Source of the DNA: Larix kaempferi
Taxonomy: Eukaryota; Streptophyta; Pinopsida; Pinales; Pinaceae
Direction of reading: 5' to 3'
Length of the DNA: 64,000 nucleotides
Assembly: GCA_027924585.1 (NCBI GenBank)
Contig: BSBM01000261.1
Location: forward strand, 977,501 to 1,041,500
This document shows positions 34,026 to 44,555 of the stretch, piece by piece. The position numbers and the translations under genes were made by a program. The first letter of the stretch is position 1. Every line of letters begins with the position of its first letter. Under the pieces are notes generated by a model. That model saw nothing but the letters and a program-made list of their open reading frames with translations. It made no database searches and had not been told where the DNA came from.

Positions 34026-34330
34026 AGATGGTTATCTCTATCATTTTACATGTGTGTGCATGCCTACTCAGTTAGTCTACTCTAGTTGTAACAAACCATT
34101 AACATAATGATTATTTCATTACTTGCTTTACTTCTTACTGTAGTAGATTCTATGGCCCAATTCCACAGCTAGGTTTAATATGTATAATAAAATTGTAAAT
34201 AGTTATATTGTCCAATGCAACGACTAAATCTATATTAATCATTATAATCATAAAAATTATCACTTGTACTAGAACAACTACCCGATGTAGTTGTTAGGGA
34301 AATTAACCAAATCAATACAGTTGTGCTAGA

Positions 34331-34553
34331 TTCTACTGCCCAATGTAGCAGTTAGGAAAAAACACATAAAATACATATATACTTGATTTTGCTGCGCAAT
34401 GTAGCAGTTAGGCGTAAACACATAAAATAAAAATGTACTATATTTTGCTTCCCAATGCATCAGTGAGGCATAAACACATAAAATACATATGTATTATATT
34501 TTTTTCCCAATATAGTAGTTATGCATAAACACATAACATACAAATGTACTAGA
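34331..34553. repeat. ~56-bp tandem repeat, four copies
   Basis: Units at 34331, 34387, 34443 and 34499 share CCCAATGTAGCAGTTAGG followed by AAACACATAAAATACATAT.T. More degenerate relatives (CAATGCAACGACTAA, CCGATGTAGTTGTTAGG) lie at about 34150-34310. Related CCCAATGCAACAGTTAG occurs again at about 51870. Confidence 0.85.
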
Positions 34554-35909
34554 TTATTTTTGTTGTTTAGCTTAGAACAACAATGTACATATTTGATAAT
34601 AGAGTATATGCATTTCAAATTTGACTTAGAATCATAGATGCACTTCATATTAGCTTAGGATGCTATATACATTCCATATTTACTTAGAATCATACATGCA
34701 TTACAAATAAGCTTACTCATTGACATTATGATCTATTGTCCTTTCCCATAGTTATCTTGCAAACATAGAATAGATGCATGTATAACCATAACAACAGAAC
34801 TAGCATTTAGAAACAATAGTATTCAAGTATCAAAAAGACTCGAGTTAGGTACTCATCTATTCTAGGATTAAAACATAATCTGCAATTGTTGTGGGGCCTT
34901 CCTCGATCTACCCAACCATAGATCTATAGGAAACTTTCATTCCTGGTTTCCACATAGTCACCCTTGAGCCAAGTCCTGGTCTCTGTAGGGTTTGATTTTA
35001 TTAGGATTCTTTTAGCCTTTTATTCCTTTTAAATTTGCATATCAACATTCCATCTTAGGGTCCCTATCTATCCAAGATTCTTTACCTCTATATGTGGTTC
35101 TCTCTAGGTAGTACTCCTTCCAAACCAACAACAAGTACTCTAGCATATACATGCAATACTGTTGTTAAACAGTACCCATGTAGTCCACCTACCAGTTTGT
35201 ACTCAACACCTTAGTGATCACAATCTATGGCCATAGAGAATTTTCAATCATGACTGAACTTGGACCTTGATCATCTACTTGCAGATATCAAGTGGCTAGT
35301 TTTCTTCCATTTAAGCTGTCCATTTCCTTATCATTATCGATTCATATATTTAGCTTTTCTCTTCGGCTTGATTTATGTTCTTGCATTCAATTTTTAGATT
35401 CCTCTTCTTGCATTCATATCTTAGATTTATGTTTATTTTTATTCATTCTCATTCCTCCACCAAGAGAATTAACCTTTTGGCATTTTCCCCCTCTTTTGTA
35501 GAAGAGACATTTACTATTATTAGCCAACTTCTTAGATGGTGACACCTTTGTAGGAGATACATTCTCTAGAAGTGTCTCTTCATATTCTTATTTATTTCTT
35601 TTGTATTTTCGTCATTCATTTTTTGTTTTGTTTAGATTCTTGTTTAATTAATTTTGATCTAGTTTTCTTAATCTTCTTTGTTTATCATGATTTTTCTCTA
35701 TAAAGACCAGGACCCTTCATATTCATCGGATTGACCGACATAGTCAAAGAAAATTTAGATTTTGACACAACATAATAATAATAAGACAACCTAGTATATA
35801 GTACCCACAAATATAAGGTTCTAATGTCCAAACAATACCTAGACAAATACAAGGGGATGGTATTGGATGGTATTGGATGGCATGCTTGGGTATTACATCT
35901 TGCAGCATT
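34554..35909. other. AT-rich sequence without recognised genes
   Basis: Only short unassigned ORFs. GGATGGTATT/GGATGGCATG micro-repeats lie at about 35855-35883. Nothing else seen. Confidence 0.45.
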
Positions 35910-36029
35910 GATTAACACTTAGTTTTTTTTTTTAGAAACCAAAATAAGATAAAATTTCCTGCCCAAAAAAGTACTTTCAAATTGTTTCGATAAGCACATA
36001 TAGAAATTATTCATCATGATTAACACTTA
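35910..36029 (-). repeat. Possible short retroposed insert flanked by 12-bp direct repeats
   Basis: GATTAACACTTA at 35910-35921 recurs at 36018-36029. Immediately inside the left copy is a T-run of about 12 (a poly-A on minus), followed by about 85 bp. A poly(A) tract with long TSDs is the signature of LINE-mobilised sequence. The body has no recognised homology. Confidence 0.4.
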
Positions 36030-36521
36030 CCTTGCTAGGTTGGGAGCTTGACCTAATCAATTTAGCACTATTATCAATCATAATAGCATAATTCGACGTA
36101 TTGGTAGTAGTTAAGGTCGAATATTCAGTGTAGATTTAATACGGATTCTTACCAATAGATAATTAAATTTTGAAAACGAGTTAACAAAAACCAAACTTTA
36201 ATTATTTAAACACCATAAAATAGAAATACCATTCAATTTCATACTTTCTTATTAAAATAATTATTAATAACTAGTTGTCCCACACTCGCCATATCCCAAG
36301 TTGTTGATTTTTTCCAACCGAAAAAAACGTACTATTGCTATTCCTTAAAATCAAATAGTACAAAGATTTCCACCCTTTTTACAAAGGTATATCCTTATGG
36401 CTCAAAAACCAAAATTCTCAGCGTCCTCAAAACAACATCAAGAAGATGTTCCAAACATGATTAAGCATCAGCAACATCAGAAATATACAGGATCTGTTCA
36501 AAATAGAAAAGACTCCAAAAT
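36030..36521. other. AT-rich sequence, possible 3' UTR of LINE-1
   Basis: No ORF of interest. It lies downstream of the LINE ORF2 stop on the minus strand; the LINE 3' end was not fixed. Confidence 0.4.
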
Positions 36522-38229
36522 CATCTAATAGAAATAGATTTCTCCGCCATCCTGCAAGCAGGAGTCCATCCATTCTTCCCAAACCAGAATGCCTTCAATC
36601 CCTTTCAAAGCAAGTTTTGATAAGCCATCCGCCTGCCCATTGTGTTCCCGATAGATATGAGAGAAACATATATGTTCCTAAAGATCAATCTCATCTCTAA
36701 CACGCCTGAACCAATGAGCTAAAGCAATAATATTTAGATCAAATTCCTTAGAAGCCCATTTGATGGTAACACGCGAGTCCCCATAGACCCTGATATTTAC
36801 CAGCCCAAATATGTTTGCACATTTCAGAGTACACCACAACGCCAAGAGTTCTGCTTTCATATTGCTTCCTATGCCACAATTAAGTTTCAAAGTAAAGAAA
36901 TGTTCATGATTCAGATAAATAACCCCACCAGCAGCACAAATACCATCTTGCGCAGCCCCATCGAAGAAAAGAATAGGCTGATTCACAGTAAAATTAAACA
37001 GACTAGGCTGTCTTTCCACTCCTCTAGTGTTATCAGCATGATATTGTTGTAATAAATTTAAAACCAAAAGACTACAAGCCACAACATCCGGAGTCTTATC
37101 TTGGAAAGTAGCCAAATTCCGATAATACCAGAGTGACCAGGAAATAATTATAGGAACCTGCATCATATCATTAGAAGAACAAAACCAGCTCAGCAATGAC
37201 TCGCCAAACCCATGATGATCCCAATACTTTTGAAAAGTCAGCTTTGAGCAACAATATTCCCAGACCTTTTTCCCAAAAGTGCAGCTCACAAAAAGATGAT
37301 TAATCGATTCATGATCAATCTTACATAAGATACACCAATTTGGTCCACACCAACCACGTTTTGAAAGATTGTCCCAGGTTTTCAGAGTTCCTTGTAAAGC
37401 ATGCCATAAAAAACACTTATGCTTTAGTGCAATATTCTACTCCCATAATTTCTTGTACCACCAGTGCTGAGGAAAAATAAACTTTCCCTGCATAACTCTG
37501 TCATATGCCGTTTTCGCAGTAACAGTACCATTTTTCTCATTACCAATCCACACAATCTTATCACTGCGATCAGACAACGAAACACCAACCGATCCAAGAG
37601 CTAGAACATATGAATTCCATAATCTTGAGTCCTCACCCATCAACCCCAAATCATTAGAACTTAACCAATTTCACTGTCCTGCAATACCCCTAATACTGTT
37701 TAAAGTAGTAAGACCAAGAAATTTTAAATAATCCAGAATGATGTTGGATAGACGAACTGTGCTATCAATTCCCAATATATGCTCTCTGCTAACTCTGATA
37801 TCCCTGCCATTTCCTACCTGCCACCTTAGATCACCCAAGATCCAACTCGAGACTTTTAATAATCCGCTCCATAAAGGAGAGCAACCCGAGCATGAAGGCA
37901 TACCCCTTTTGATCCAATTAGAAGGTTGAATATTTATATATTTCACATAAGCAATCTTAGACCACAGGTTATGATGAAAGAGACATCTCCATAGACTCTT
38001 AGCTCTGAGCGCAATACTGAATGATTTTAAATCCTTAATACCCCAACCACCAGATTTTTCAGGCCTGGACAATGAATCCCAACCAGCCATAACCAGACTA
38101 GCTTTTTCATTACCACCCGTCCACAAAAAATTAAAAATCAATTTTCTGATAACAGTCAAGATATGCACAGGAATTTCAAGTAAAGACATCCAATATACCG
38201 GAATCCCCATCAGGACCTCTTTGATTAGG
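36522..38229 (-). pseudogene. LINE-1 fragment (3' half): RT C-terminus, zf-RVT, RNase H
   Basis: Minus-strand L1-type ORF2. From the 5' side: RT thumb region (GIPVYWMSLLEIPVHILTVI, FLWTGGNEKASLVMAGWDSL), then 37649-37437 (DKIVWIGNEKNGTVTAKTAY), zf-RVT (WCILCKIDHESINHLFVSC), and a plant-LINE-type RNase H (LFFDGAAQDGICAAGGVIYL, NMKAELLALW, VYGDSRVTIKWA), ending near 36522. A few stops interrupt it, for example around 37670, 37437 and 36676. It continues in frame into 48509-49758; 38230-48508 is a later insertion. Confidence 0.9.
38225..38229. repeat. Target-site duplication TTAGG (left copy)
   Basis: TTAGG before the left gypsy LTR equals TTAGG at 48509-48513 after the right LTR. Removing the insert and one copy rejoins the LINE reading frame. 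Confidence 0.95.
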
Positions 38230-38951
38230 TGTAGCTAGGGTTTTACCCCTAGCTTGTGCCAATGAGCACCTACTAAGGAGAATGGACTCCTTAGTAGCAG
38301 TTCAGTATATTAAACTAATTATGCAAAAACAAAAAATTAAATTATTTCTAAGACAAGCATGAAGCATAAACACCAAAATGAAAGAATGACTTTGTATTGA
38401 TGTTACCTTGAGTGTCAAGGTTGGTGAAGCCCTTTGCAGTGTCCAAGAGGATGCTCCAAGCTTCTGAATGCTCCTTCTCCTTCTCCAATGTTGGGGATGG
38501 GCCAAAGGTGGCTCTCAAGGTGAAAATAGTTCAAAGGTGAACTAGGGTTTCGAGAGAGATTTTGGCAGAGTAAGGGTGCTTGTGATTGTGGATCTGGAAT
38601 AAGGGATCTCCATCACCTATTTATAGTTTTTTGGTGGTGGAGTGCTGACCCATGGTTTTAGGAAACACATGGTTTTGTGCAGCTGTATAGGGTTTTTTCC
38701 TTCTTTTCCTCATTATTTTATATTTTTTATTCCCTTTTTAGGGGATTTTTGCTATTTTTGGAGGAAAAGGGGGTTTTTTAGCCTTTTTTAGGCTATTTTG
38801 AGGGTTTTGTGGCCTTTTGGAGGCATTTTAGGCCTTTTGGAGGCTTTTTAATGGGATTTTTTGGGATTTTAATGGAAATATGGTAGGAAAATGGACAAAT
38901 GAGCCATATAATGTGGTAAATGAGCTAGTGAGCACTTTTTGGGTGTTAACA
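38230..38951 (-). repeat. gypsy-2 3' LTR (722 bp)
   Basis: TGTAGCTAGGGTTTTACCCC to ...TTTTTGGGTGTTAACA. The U3 part (right side) is rich in TTTTTAGGC and TTTTGGAGG motifs, which recur several times around 38740-38870. No difference from 47787-48508 was seen by eye. Confidence 0.96.
38617..38626 (-). promoter_or_regulatory. TATA box of gypsy-2 3' LTR
   Basis: The minus strand reads CTATAAATAG, a strong plant TATA element, downstream of the G/T-rich U3. The equivalent position in the 5' LTR is 48174-48183. Confidence 0.6.
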
Positions 38952-38963
38952 GATTGCCCCCTG
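38952..38963 (-). other. gypsy-2 polypurine tract
   Basis: The minus strand reads CAGGGGGCAATC, immediately followed by the LTR start TGTTAACACC. Confidence 0.85.
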
Positions 38964-41645
38964 ATGTGCGAGGGCAGGAGCTCATCGTATGGCCGATGGA
39001 CATCATAAGTCATGAATGGTTTTCCTGGGATGTGGAGAGAAGAGAAGAAACAAACTGGAGCCCGGAACAACGATCCCGAACAACTGCAAGAACTAAAAGT
39101 ACATAACCTCAATAAAGGATGAGGAATCATCTGATCATATGGACGAGGCGGGCATTCCCATGCTCGTATCAGGATATAACATAATAACAACAATGGGGTC
39201 CAAAAAATGGGGACCTGAAATATACATGACCTCAAATACTGACTGAGGAATAATCTCAATATATGGACGAGGCGGGCATACCCATGCTCGTATCAAGATA
39301 CATAACCATAACTGAGAGGCCCGAAAAAGGGGGACCTGTAAGATACATAGAGAACCACTGTGTACATCATAAGGGTCCAGAGGGGACACAAATCTGGGAC
39401 ATACTGCTGAGCGGACCATGTCTGAGCGAAAAAACTGATACACTGGAACAATCAACGGTGCTACTGAGTGTGGTACCAAAGGGGCTGATGAGCTGCTGGA
39501 TCAGAGTGACAAGGGGTACACTCACAATGGTACACTGAACTGGAACTGAAATGGGTACTCAAGGAAGCATATAACTGGATGGCTTCCGAATACAATCGCC
39601 AACGCAGCCCGGACATCCACGGGAACATATAACTGGCCGTTCCGAAGTGACTCACCAATGTGCTAGAGTCGGGGGAAATCCGGGGTCTTCGACTAAAAAC
39701 TGATGGGATATAATCCTACGCGATCCTCAACGATGCGATCAAGGTGTTGAAGTCGAGCATGTGAGGAACAACCATTCGGAAAGGCAATGATGACTCCTCT
39801 CAGAATGATCCGTAGGCACTTACCACAGATGGTGATAAGTCCAAGGCGTAGGGACCTTTGGGCCTATCCTCTGGAATAGAGGAGCTGTCGTCGACAGAGG
39901 GAGACCTGCAACTATCAAGGCAATGATGTTTCCTTGACAGGAGCGCGAGGTGTAGAACCGAAATGTAATAGTACTGATGGTAGGACTGACCAAACTGTGG
40001 GGGGACAACTGGGCAAGTAGAGTGGGTGGACTCAAACTTCCTTTGTTCAGAGTATGATAATGGGAATGATCTGGCAGCATATGAAACTGACTGAGGGGAA
40101 AGGGATCATAGCTGTAATGGATCTGGGAGGATAATTGGGCTGAGGGAGACTCAAGCTGGGGTAAAATGGCAGGAGACTGCAGAATACTCTGAACAAAGGT
40201 GACCTGATTGGGGGTGCTGCCGAGATGATCGATCATAGTGCCTGGAGGCACGGGATGACTTCTTCATGGGTTAAGGAACTAGAAGAAGTTTGTGTAAAAT
40301 GATACTGTCGTGTGGATTTTACGAGCCCAGGACAGTTCATGCTCGTGGTTGCTTTCAATTTTAAGGAGTCTGAAAGCGATAAGAAGACTCGGAAATGATG
40401 GAATGGTACTGTCGTGTGGATTTTACGAGCCCAGAACAGTTCATGCTCATGGTTGCTTTCAATTTTAGAGAGTCTGAAAGCAAATAAGAAGACTCCAGGG
40501 GGTTGCTTTTTCGTAGATTTAGTCTCCAAGGCCCAAAGAAGCATAAAAGAATACAATGAAGAACTCTTCTAGCCGGTGTGACTAGAGTATTCCTTTTTCG
40601 TAATTAGTCTACCAGGTCCGGAAAAGGGTTAAACTTATACCAGATAGACGCCCTTTCAGGTACTTTAACGAGCATGAAAGGAAGCAAGATTGCTCGGCGA
40701 TCTTTTCATTGTTTTAGGAGTCAGAAAAGAGCTTAACGGAAACTCCCTAAGTGCCTTTTTCGTAAAGGACTTGTCCGGCCCGAAAAAGGGATAAAATTAT
40801 ACCGAACAAAAGGAATGGCCAGGCAAGGAGGAAGTGTTCTATCAAGGATCAGTAATAATGACCAAGAACGAGGGTAGGGGGGAACACTGGTGGGCCTCCT
40901 TGCGGGGTAGATGAAATGGTGGCAAAATAACGAAACATTTGCAGTATGACAGGAGTGAATGGCTCATGTAAAAATGTGGAACAATCCGATAGCGGCTGAT
41001 GTGGCGCGCAAACCGAGGCAGCAAGGTGTCGGGACACAATGTTGAAATTGTACCAAGTGAGAGCGAGAAATGATCTCAAGCATCATCGCTAGCTCAAAAA
41101 AATGAATCCGACGATATAAAGGGTGTCAAAAACGGGTAACGGCCGATGTGGCACGCACACCGAGGCGACGAGGGCATTTTGGAAAAATACCCGAAAAATC
41201 TGGGGGTGAGAGCGAGAAATGATCTCAAGCATCACCACCAGCTCGGAAAAATGAATCCGATGATATAAAAAATGCGAAAAACGGAGAACGACTGATGTGG
41301 CACGCAAACCGAGGCGACTAGTGGCGTCGGGACACAATGTTGATATTGGTCCTTGTGAGAGTGAGAAATGATCTCAAGCATCATCACGGGCACGGAAAGA
41401 TGAATCCGGCGGTGCAAATGGTGCGAAACACGGAGGTCATAAGGACTCCGGAATGGTTAAAGGAAATAACTAGGTTAAAAAATGGTTGCAAATAAAGGTG
41501 AGCCCACCAAGCCAAGGATGCAGTGGTGGGGAGAAATGATGACCCGTGGGGGAAGAATACTAGGTGTATCAAATCAAATCAAATCTACAAGTGATATGTG
41601 ACCTCAAAAATGGTTGAGATCACAAGTGTGAAAAAGTGAGCAGGG
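38964..41645 (-). other. gypsy-2 3' non-coding region with several tandem repeats
   Basis: No convincing ORF. Tandem units: a ~122-bp pair at 39120-39365 (GAGGAAT.ATCT..., GACGAGGCGGGCAT.CCCATG); a ~108-bp pair at about 40299-40505 (TACTGTCGTGTGGATTTTAC, CAGTTCATGCTC); and a 149-bp unit (see 41059). The stretch 40560-40800, with repeated TTTTTCGTAA and CCGAAAAAGGGATAAA motifs, matches 55980-56330 in the older element. Function unknown; a cis-acting packaging or stability role is possible. Confidence 0.75.
41059..41440. repeat. 149-bp tandem repeat in gypsy-2
   Basis: GAGAGCGAGAAATGATCTCA starts at 41059, 41208 and (GAGAGTGAG...) 41357, an exact 149-bp period. Shared internal motifs are AAAAATGAATCCG.CGATAT and GATGTGGCACGCA.ACCGAG. 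A partial earlier copy lies at about 40990-41058. The last unit is truncated. Confidence 0.9.
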
Positions 41646-44303
41646 TTAATGACTTGCCCCCATGCTATGTGCATGGGGTTTGTGATTATGGATCACATAT
41701 GTGTGGGTTTGAACAATGGGTTCATTGACGTGCTGAGATAGATGTGATGGGGAAGGTTCAAAATGATTTATCATGCCCCCTATCCTAGGGTCGAGGGAAT
41801 CTATTATGCCCCTTGACTCATAGGTGTCAAGGTGGTGCTCTATGATGGCGGGGTCAAGACCGGGGATTTCGGTATAGGACCAGGCAAAGACATCACGGAA
41901 TTCTTGGCAGAGGTTTGTGTACTCCTCAATCTCTTGCTTACTGCAGAAGGCTCCTAAAGTGATGAGTTCAGGGGAACTCCCGGGGGCAACGATATCAATT
42001 TGGATGACAGGTGATATGTTGGCCATGTTACCTTCCTCAAAGGCGTCAGGAGCAGGAATAGGGTCCTTGAACCAATCAACCTTAGTGGGAAGGAAGTCTT
42101 TGGATTCGACCGCGTATTGGGTAGCGGTGCTAGAGGAAGACGCTTCTGGGATGAAATAGGAACGGTGGTGCATATCATCCCAAGGATAATCCGGGGCAGT
42201 TAGGGCCTCAAGAATCTCCTCATCAGTACGGAAAGTCTGCGTCGTCAAATCGGTTGACGAGGGGGTAGTGGAAGTGTTGGTTGAAGAGATCATGTAGATG
42301 ATATTAACCTCTTCGGAAGGGGGAGAGACCGGGGGGTAGATCTCCTCAATGGTAGGTGGTGCTGTCTCAAGATCCAGATTGTTCATCTCATAAAGAGCTG
42401 CTCTGTAATCCGGGAGATCGGGACAATGATGTGAATAGTGCCCGTAAATACCGCAGATGGCGCAGGAGTGGTTGGTACGTAGGGACTTATCTTTAGGCTT
42501 AGGAGTAGGGTTTAGTTCGACTGTTGGGATGTTGGGGTCATCATCGAGCATTTGCATGTGCTTCTGCAATGCGGGTAACTGTGGGCATTGGTGGGTCGCA
42601 TGGCCCAACTCGTCACACAGCGAGCATTTGGGAGGAGCACGAAACACTGGAGGGTTCTTGACTGTCTTGGGAGGTGGGACAGCAGTGTAAGGTTGAGGAC
42701 CTCTGCCCCCAGTGGGTTGAGGAGGAGGAGGAGGTGTCGTGGAGGACGAAGGGGTAGAGACCCCGGGAGGTGGGTGGGTGGTAGTAGCCATGGGTTGCAC
42801 CGGCTGGAGGACGACATCTGGTGTCGGCGGGCGAACGGGAGGCGAAAGGTACCATACAGGTAATCCCAAGGTTAACCCAGGGAGGCTAAGGGTAGCCATG
42901 ACCGGGGCGCTTACTACTCCTGCTGGAGGAACTAGGAAGGGGATCGTATGGATCGGTGTAACACCAATGTGACTAGGTACCAATGGTGGTTTAGGCAACA
43001 AGGATGGTTGATTGTTAGGTGGTAGGATGTCATGGGACAAGGTACATAAGTCAGACATTTCGGGCGTAGATGACGGCGGAGGAATGGATTGAAAGGTGGA
43101 GGTCATCGGCGCGTCTGAGTAGACTCCAGGCCCTGTAGAGGAAACAAACGAGGTGGTGGCACTAGAAACAGGTTGTTCAACCATGGGGAGAACATTTTCC
43201 GGTGCCGCTGGAGCACTGGGATCATAGTAGGTGAGCTGGTCAATCTTAACCACGCGTCCTTCATGGGGGAACATCATGGTGCGAAAGACAGAAGAGGCAA
43301 CCGCCCGCATGGCATACATGTAGCTGCGGCCAAGTAGAAGGTTGTAATCCAATTGGGCATTGATTACCTCTATGTCAATAAGAACTGTTTTACCACCTAA
43401 CTGGACTGGAACGTTGGGTAGAAGGCCTTGGGGCTGGGCCGAACGACCGTCGTAGGCACGTAACGCAGTGGTGGACTGCTGGAGAGGAGGGGATCCTAGC
43501 TTCTGCCATACAAATGTAGACATAACGCATGTGGAAGCACCCTCATCAATGATGCACCGATGGATAACAAGATTCCTAACGGAGACTGTAACTTGGAAGG
43601 CTAAGCTGGAAGGTAGGCGTGGTTCAGACTGGTCTAAATCAAACGCCATCAAATGTGAATCGGTTGGGTCAATCCCCCCGATGGCGGAAAGTAAAGTCTT
43701 GCGCTGGGAAGGGCAGTTCTTCAAGACTTCCAATGCAGACATGGCTGCGGGAGATTGGGCTAGGTCGTCTACGATGTTGTAGTTTGACGCAGCGCGCGCG
43801 TTAGGGTTATTGTTGATTCGGCGAAGTGGAAAACGAGGTGTTTTCGCGGCGCCGTCTATGGGCGGCGGAGGTATACGTAACGCCTGATCGGTGGGATGGG
43901 CGTTAGTAGGTTTATCCGTGGGAAGGGCTTCAGAGGTGGAGCCATATTGGTTCCGACGGGTCTGTAGGTTGACGTCAGCAGATGACATCATCAGTAAGTG
44001 GTGGGTACCTGAGTCAAACATGGGTTGATCAGGAGCAGCGTAGGTGATCTGTTGTTGTTGGGGTTGCACGTTAGCTTGAGGGGCCAACGGCTGAGTGTTC
44101 ACCACGCCTTGGGTCGGTAATGGGTTTTGCAGCACTAAAGGGGGTTGCTGAGGTTGGGGGGGGTTGGGTGGCGCTTGGGGGGCCGCATGCCCTTGGCGAT
44201 GGGCCTCGTCAACCCAGAGCTGCCGAGCTCGCTCCAAGTGTGGGCAAGCATGGGTGTAGTGTCCATAGACCCCGCAAATAGAACAAGGGTGGTTCGTCCG
44301 CAA
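41646..44303 (-). CDS. pro: gypsy-2 zinc-knuckle and aspartic protease polyprotein part, ending at the RT boundary
   Basis: An intact 885-codon stretch in the same frame as gag, separated from it by one TAG. It opens with a CCHC knuckle (CSICGVYGHYTHAC). The protease domain holds IIDEGASTCVMSTFVWQKL (DEGAS in place of DTG) and LDYNLLLGRSYMYAM. A long Pro/Ser/Thr-rich linker and two further knuckles follow (CSLCDELGHATHQC, CAICGIYGHYSHHC), the last repeating the LRTNH lead-in of the first. Near the end is EFRDVFAWSYTEIPGLDPAI, the segment preceding RT in plant gypsy elements; then about 60 residues of unrelated sequence and a stop. RT is missing. The first Met is internal; translation probably needs readthrough from gag. 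Confidence 0.85.
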   Translation of the reverse strand: MRTNHPCSICGVYGHYTHACPHLERARQLWVDEAHRQGHAAPQAPPNPPQPQQPPLVLQNPLPTQGVVNTQPLAPQANVQPQQQQITYAAPDQPMFDSGTHHLLMMSSADVNLQTRRNQYGSTSEALPTDKPTNAHPTDQALRIPPPPIDGAAKTPRFPLRRINNNPNARAASNYNIVDDLAQSPAAMSALEVLKNCPSQRKTLLSAIGGIDPTDSHLMAFDLDQSEPRLPSSLAFQVTVSVRNLVIHRCIIDEGASTCVMSTFVWQKLGSPPLQQSTTALRAYDGRSAQPQGLLPNVPVQLGGKTVLIDIEVINAQLDYNLLLGRSYMYAMRAVASSVFRTMMFPHEGRVVKIDQLTYYDPSAPAAPENVLPMVEQPVSSATTSFVSSTGPGVYSDAPMTSTFQSIPPPSSTPEMSDLCTLSHDILPPNNQPSLLPKPPLVPSHIGVTPIHTIPFLVPPAGVVSAPVMATLSLPGLTLGLPVWYLSPPVRPPTPDVVLQPVQPMATTTHPPPGVSTPSSSTTPPPPPQPTGGRGPQPYTAVPPPKTVKNPPVFRAPPKCSLCDELGHATHQCPQLPALQKHMQMLDDDPNIPTVELNPTPKPKDKSLRTNHSCAICGIYGHYSHHCPDLPDYRAALYEMNNLDLETAPPTIEEIYPPVSPPSEEVNIIYMISSTNTSTTPSSTDLTTQTFRTDEEILEALTAPDYPWDDMHHRSYFIPEASSSSTATQYAVESKDFLPTKVDWFKDPIPAPDAFEEGNMANISPVIQIDIVAPGSSPELITLGAFCSKQEIEEYTNLCQEFRDVFAWSYTEIPGLDPAIIEHHLDTYESRGIIDSLDPRIGGMINHFEPSPSHLSQHVNEPIVQTHTYVIHNHKPHAHSMGASH

Positions 44304-44555
44304 ATTGGGGTTTTTGGCCTGCTTGGGCGGGCGATCAGGGTTTTGATTAGCGGGGGCCGCATTATTGTTGTCAGGGGGATTAGCCGGTTGACCAGCTTGG
44401 TCTGCAGGTTGGTTGTTTCCCCGATTACGGCCCTTGCCGCGGTTCGGTTGGCCCTGGTTACGTTGGTTGTTCTGGTTTTGCTGCGGGTTTTGTTGGGCGT
44501 AAACTTGCCCTTGGGCAGCAGGTGGATTCTGAGGTTGCGCAGGTGCAGGAGCAGG

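Noticed and set aside
38302-38505. 67-residue minus-strand ORF repeated identically at 47859-48062
   Set aside because: It lies inside the LTRs of gypsy-2; identity reflects LTR duplication, not a gene pair.
39135-41572. Multiple short minus-strand ORFs in gypsy-2 between PPT and protease
   Set aside because: Repeat-derived, no domain, and not conserved as ORFs in the matching gypsy-3 region.
42457-42972. Several plus-strand ORFs of 77-91 codons
   Set aside because: Antisense shadows of the intact gypsy-2 protease ORF, Gly/Arg/Trp-rich as expected from its Pro-rich coding strand.
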